A stretch of 37,103 bases of DNA from Schoenoplectus triqueter (taxonomy: Eukaryota; Streptophyta; Magnoliopsida; Poales; Cyperaceae): the NCBI GenBank assembly GCA_964058805.1, contig CAXKVV010001058.1:1-37103 (forward strand), given 5' to 3'. Both the position numbers and the translations under genes were made by a program. Each line of letters begins with the position of its first letter. Within the stretch, counting starts at the first letter, position 1. Below are positions 33,788-37,103 of the stretch, piece after piece. Below the pieces are notes generated by a model. The model made no database searches, was not told where the DNA came from, and saw only the letters and a program-made list of their open reading frames with translations.

Positions 33788-35461
33788 TCTCGCTCGAGGA
33801 CAGATCGGAATTTATCGGTGAAAAGCTAATGAGCTCCTCTCCTAGTCGAGATAAATAGGCGAAAATGAAAGCCAAAGGGAGAATGGGAGAGGTCGGAGCA
33901 ATTATTACAGGATGTTTTAATTTGAGAAGATAAATAATAGAGATATTTTGAGTCTTTATCTCTTCCACGGCCGGAAAATACGGAATCGGGGAGTTCCAAG
34001 TCGTTTTGGATCAATTTTGATCAGAAGAGTTGTTTCAACCGTTGGGATCATCATTGAGATTGGAATAAAATATAAAAGTAAAAATAAATTTAATCAAAAT
34101 TGACAAGTAGATACTGATTTGACGGTTGATATAATCTTTAAAATTAAAATTAATTCCAAAGACTTCAGAACTCCTCTGTTCCGAAACATACAGAATAGGA
34201 ATAAAAATGACCCAAATCTTGCTTTAGTAATTTGGTCGGATTTAGGAATAATAACTCCATAATATAATCTCACAAATACGCGCAGTGTACATTTAATGGT
34301 AACACTGAAGATAATTGAAAATGTTGCCTTCTCTCGTTCTCTTTCAGTTATTCACTCGTTGAATGGTGAACCGGGAGTATTGAAATGGAATCAGGAGAAT
34401 AAACCGAGCAATTAACACGAGCTTTGCACGTGATTGGCTTTCCAGCCGCACACGCGTTCCTCATAAATGCGATTCGTCTTTTTCTCTTCTTTCTTTATTT
34501 TATTTATCTACTTATATTTTCTTCTAATTGTATTTTCATTCCAGGATGGGCTGAAACTTCAATTTCTCAAACTGTCATTTATGGCCCAAAAACGAGGGAA
34601 TAAAAAAAAATACTAAAAGATAATCGGTTGGGCTAATCTGCTGGAAGCTTGGAGGTTGGCAAAGCACACGTGGCACCGAACGCTCACACTTGCACACGTG
34701 TCGTTTGTTCAGTCGGTGCCTCGGTGGGGAAGGGGAGCAATGGGTCAAAATCTCAAACAGCCAACAGGGTGTTTTATCACAGACTCATAGCATGCACGCG
34801 TGCATGCATTCGAAACTTTGCTCACAATATTATTATTAAATATAATATTTTGCATACATATTTTGTAAATTAGTTTGACCTTTATGATAAGATTAGTATG
34901 ATTTCCTGATTTCTGACCAAGTCATATGATATTGGTCTCCGCCTTTCTGATAAGATTACGGTTTTCGTACAAATTTAGTATTCTAATCTAATTCATTATC
35001 GAAAATTGCTGACTGAAACTATTTAAATATTTATTTTGCCGAATGTTAATGGACAATTACTATCATTGTTATTATTAAACTCAAATAGATCATAATTTTT
35101 TATTTATATTAATTGGATATTTCAATCATTAAAAATTACAATTTAATTACCGCACTATTAATTTTTTAATTTCCCCGTTGGGTGCGAATTGCGATGCGTA
35201 GTTAAGGTGTGATTTTGCTATGGACTTCTGGACCGTTTGATTGGCTTTTGATACGTAAGCTGATGAGATCGTTGATTGACAAACATGTATGGAAAAAGCT
35301 GTCTTATGAAAGCGCATCCTATGTGAAGTTAAAAAACTCGTGCTTTACATCTGAACCGTCCCATCAATGATCAATATTTATAATTTTATAATAATATATT
35401 TCGTATATATCATAATAATCCCTTATAATCATTATGATTTAATTATACCGTCTAAATTAAC
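33788..35461. promoter_or_regulatory. Intergenic promoter region with G-boxes and an RY palindrome
   Basis: This region lies between the minus-strand tail-anchored gene and the probable + strand gene at 35.46 kb. CACGTG cores occur at 34427-34432, 34667-34672 (CACGTGGC) and 34695-34700 (CACGTGTC), the last two in the extended G-box/ABRE form. A perfect 18-bp palindrome, GCATGCACGCGTGCATGC (34790-34807), holds two inverted CATGCA (RY) motifs around ACGCGT. No ORF is convincing here. Confidence 0.5.
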
Positions 35462-35760
35462 CTCCGCCGGATCCGGACAGAAAAACTCCCCATAAGATAT
35501 CTGTCAAGTCTGATGGCTCCGTCAGCTCCATTCCTTCTCTCTTATCCCGCTTGCCTCCGTACCCTACTCTCCAGTCTCCACCCCTACCCCGCCCCTGGCT
35601 TGCTTTCTCGCCCAAATCCTCCCTCGACACTTGACTCGCTCCCTCACAGATCCCCTGCTTTCTCACAAATCTCTCTCATTCAAACTCTTTCTCGTGTGCA
35701 CGGTTCGTCTTCGTCGATCTCCCTCCTCCCCACCTCACTTTCACCGACTATGGAATGAGG
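35462..35760 (+). other. Putative 5' UTR exon of a + strand gene running out of the window
   Basis: A sharp change from AT-rich DNA to a C/T-rich block (CTCC and TCTC phrases) typical of plant 5' leaders, ending near GGAATGAGG|GTATCT, which fits a splice donor. The 81-codon frame starting at 35513 is low-complexity (Ser/Pro/Leu) and ends within the block, so I read it as leader and not coding. No TATA box is clear; AT-rich stretches precede it. Confidence 0.35.
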
Positions 35761-36629
35761 GTATCTATCCATCTCTCTCTATTTCAATGATTGATGGAAG
35801 GTTATGGTACGGATTTGATACTAGGTTTTTAATTTTCTGTAATTAGCGTGTGATAATTTCTATATATATACAAAGGATTACGCTCTTTCGTAGCCTTAAA
35901 GTCGAGTTTTATGGTACTTGTATATGTGATTCAAATTGAGAAAAAGTGCTTAAGCTATCAAGCTATTTGATATCAGTTTCTCAATTTTCTGTTTTGTGCT
36001 ATGGGACTGGTATGGGTTAATTTTTACAGGTTTAATTGTTAGGGATATACATATAACAAGCTTATCGTTGCTTGAACTTTTTGAGTTTAATTGGCGAAAG
36101 TTGTTCAAATGGAGGCTGAATTGAGCTTAAATTGAAGGAAAATTAAAATTAAAATTGATTAAACAGAGTCGAAGTTGCTGTCAACTTCTGCTATTGTTGA
36201 CACCGAATTTTATTTGTAATCTTGTGCGCATTATTATCATTGATATGATGTTGGTCATAATGTGATCTCTCTAGCAGGCTATGATATGTGAAGATAAAGA
36301 CATGCGTTTTTGAGCTTTCGTGGTTTGAACTTCTGTTAATGTAATGGATTGATGAAATCTAGTTATAATTTCTGTGGATTGATGTAATTTACTCGAAAAC
36401 ATGCTAAGGGTCTGGTTGAATTAACAATGCAAACCAATAATCCAGTACAAATTCCAAAATATTTCAACTTGATTTATCAATATGCTTTTATAAGGTATTC
36501 TGAATTCAAATAAGTTAAATTCTCAAACTTGAACTTGAAACTGATAGCAAATGATAACAATGAAGTATAGGTGCATCAGCTCCATTATTAAGGATAAGAC
36601 GTCAGATCACTAAACGGCCTAGCTAAGAA
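35761..36629 (+). other. Probable first intron or flank; no gene seen
   Basis: T-rich on the + strand, as plant introns are, with no ORF of note and no recognisable repeat until the SINE-like unit. Confidence 0.3.
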
Positions 36630-36714
36630 TGCATTTCTAAAATAGAACTGATGGTAATAAATCTCGCTACCATAGAGTGACGTAAGTTCAAATCCCGAAA
36701 AATATTATATAAAA

Positions 36715-36716
<2 letters not shown>
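36630..36716 (+). mobile_element. tRNA-related SINE-like fragment
   Basis: A B-box GTTCAAATCC at 36686-36695 is preceded by GATGGTAATAAATCTCGC, an A-box-like phrase, and followed by CGAAAAA and an AT-rich tail. The layout matches the 3' half of a tRNA-derived SINE head; it does not fold as a functional tRNA. Confidence 0.35.

Positions 36717-36718
<2 letters not shown>

Positions 36719-36750
<32 letters not shown>
36719..36750. repeat. (AT)16 microsatellite
   Basis: 32 bp of uninterrupted AT dinucleotides, between the SINE-like tail and the terminal foldback element. Confidence 0.95.
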
Positions 36751-36751
<1 letters not shown>

Positions 36752-36754
<3 letters not shown>

Positions 36755-37103
36755 AAGAGTTTAAGCTCACGGAGGCTTTCTGTGAGTTTAACTCAAAAAA
36801 TATATCAAATATCTTCAAATTTTAATTTATCATTCTCATTAAATTTTTTTATATAAAAATCTCATGGGATGTAAAAATTTGAAGCGTTTTGAACTTTTTA
36901 AGTAGTGGTTTTTAATTTTTGAAAATCAACTCTAAAAATAATAATAAAATATTTAATATTTGAACATCATTTTAGAAAATTAAAAAGATGGGTTAAAAAA
37001 CTCAAAACACTCCAAATTTTTGCATCCCACAAGATTTTCATATAAAGAATTTAATGAGCATGATAAATTAAAATTTGGAGATAATTTGATTTACTTTTTG
37101 AGT
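36752..37103. mobile_element. Foldback MITE, cut by the window end
   Basis: The stretch 36791-36901 is the near-perfect reverse complement of 36993-37103. Outer ends are ACTCAAAAA and TTTTTGAGT; inner blocks include CATGGGATGTAAAAATTTGAAG and its partner around TTTTTGCATCCCACAAGAT. The left flank 36752-36790 (TTTAAGCTCACGGAGG) should have its partner just beyond the window. No ORF. Confidence 0.75.

Noticed and set aside
33651..33968. 105-codon minus-strand ORF overlapping the start of the tail-anchored gene
   Set aside because: It is in another frame, and the frame starting at 33787 continues by clean splicing into three further exons.
35513..35758. 81-codon Ser/Pro/Leu-rich ORF
   Set aside because: Low complexity, ends inside the CT-rich block, no conserved motif; better explained as a 5' leader.

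Overview
The window looks like nuclear DNA of a flowering plant. Its genes have many short introns with GT-AG borders, the spacers are very AT-rich, and the transposon families are typically plant (Ty1/copia, L1-type LINE, hAT and MULE relatives, tRNA-derived SINEs, foldback MITEs). Species cannot be fixed from the sequence alone.

Layout. (1) 1-8190, + strand: the 3' two thirds of an ATXR3/SDG2-type histone H3K4 methyltransferase gene, 18 exons, with the 5' part outside the window. (2) 8191-24500: intergenic DNA made of nested, decayed transposons. These include a possible ancient LINE whose candidate target-site duplications lie 10 kb apart, an antisense copia remnant inside it, at least four MITE/hAT-like elements, and a second, 5'-truncated LINE on the minus strand. 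(3) 24625-26200, + strand: a complete, intact xyloglucan endotransglucosylase/hydrolase (XTH9-like) gene with TATA box and two ABRE-like ACGTGTC motifs. (4) 26430-31590: a second transposon block holding a MITE, a SINE, a copia LTR segment with minisatellites, and a ~1.95-kb near-perfect palindrome (arms ~950 bp, loop ~42 nt). A small mudrA-like remnant follows. (5) 31777-33787, - strand: a complete four-exon gene for an uncharacterised 291-aa protein with a C-terminal membrane anchor. (6) 33788-35460: an intergenic promoter region with three CACGTG boxes and an 18-bp palindrome built from two RY (CATGCA) motifs. (7) 35460 to the end: a CT-rich segment that looks like the 5' UTR exon of another + strand gene, then probable intron sequence with a SINE-like unit, an (AT)16 microsatellite and a foldback MITE cut by the window end.

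The three genes are not a pathway; they act in chromatin (ATXR3), in the cell wall (XTH) and at an unknown membrane. The most unusual structure is the 1.95-kb palindrome, which if transcribed would form a very long hairpin RNA. The next most unusual are the F-box/LRR-like segment inside the ATXR3 protein and the nested LINE hypothesis.
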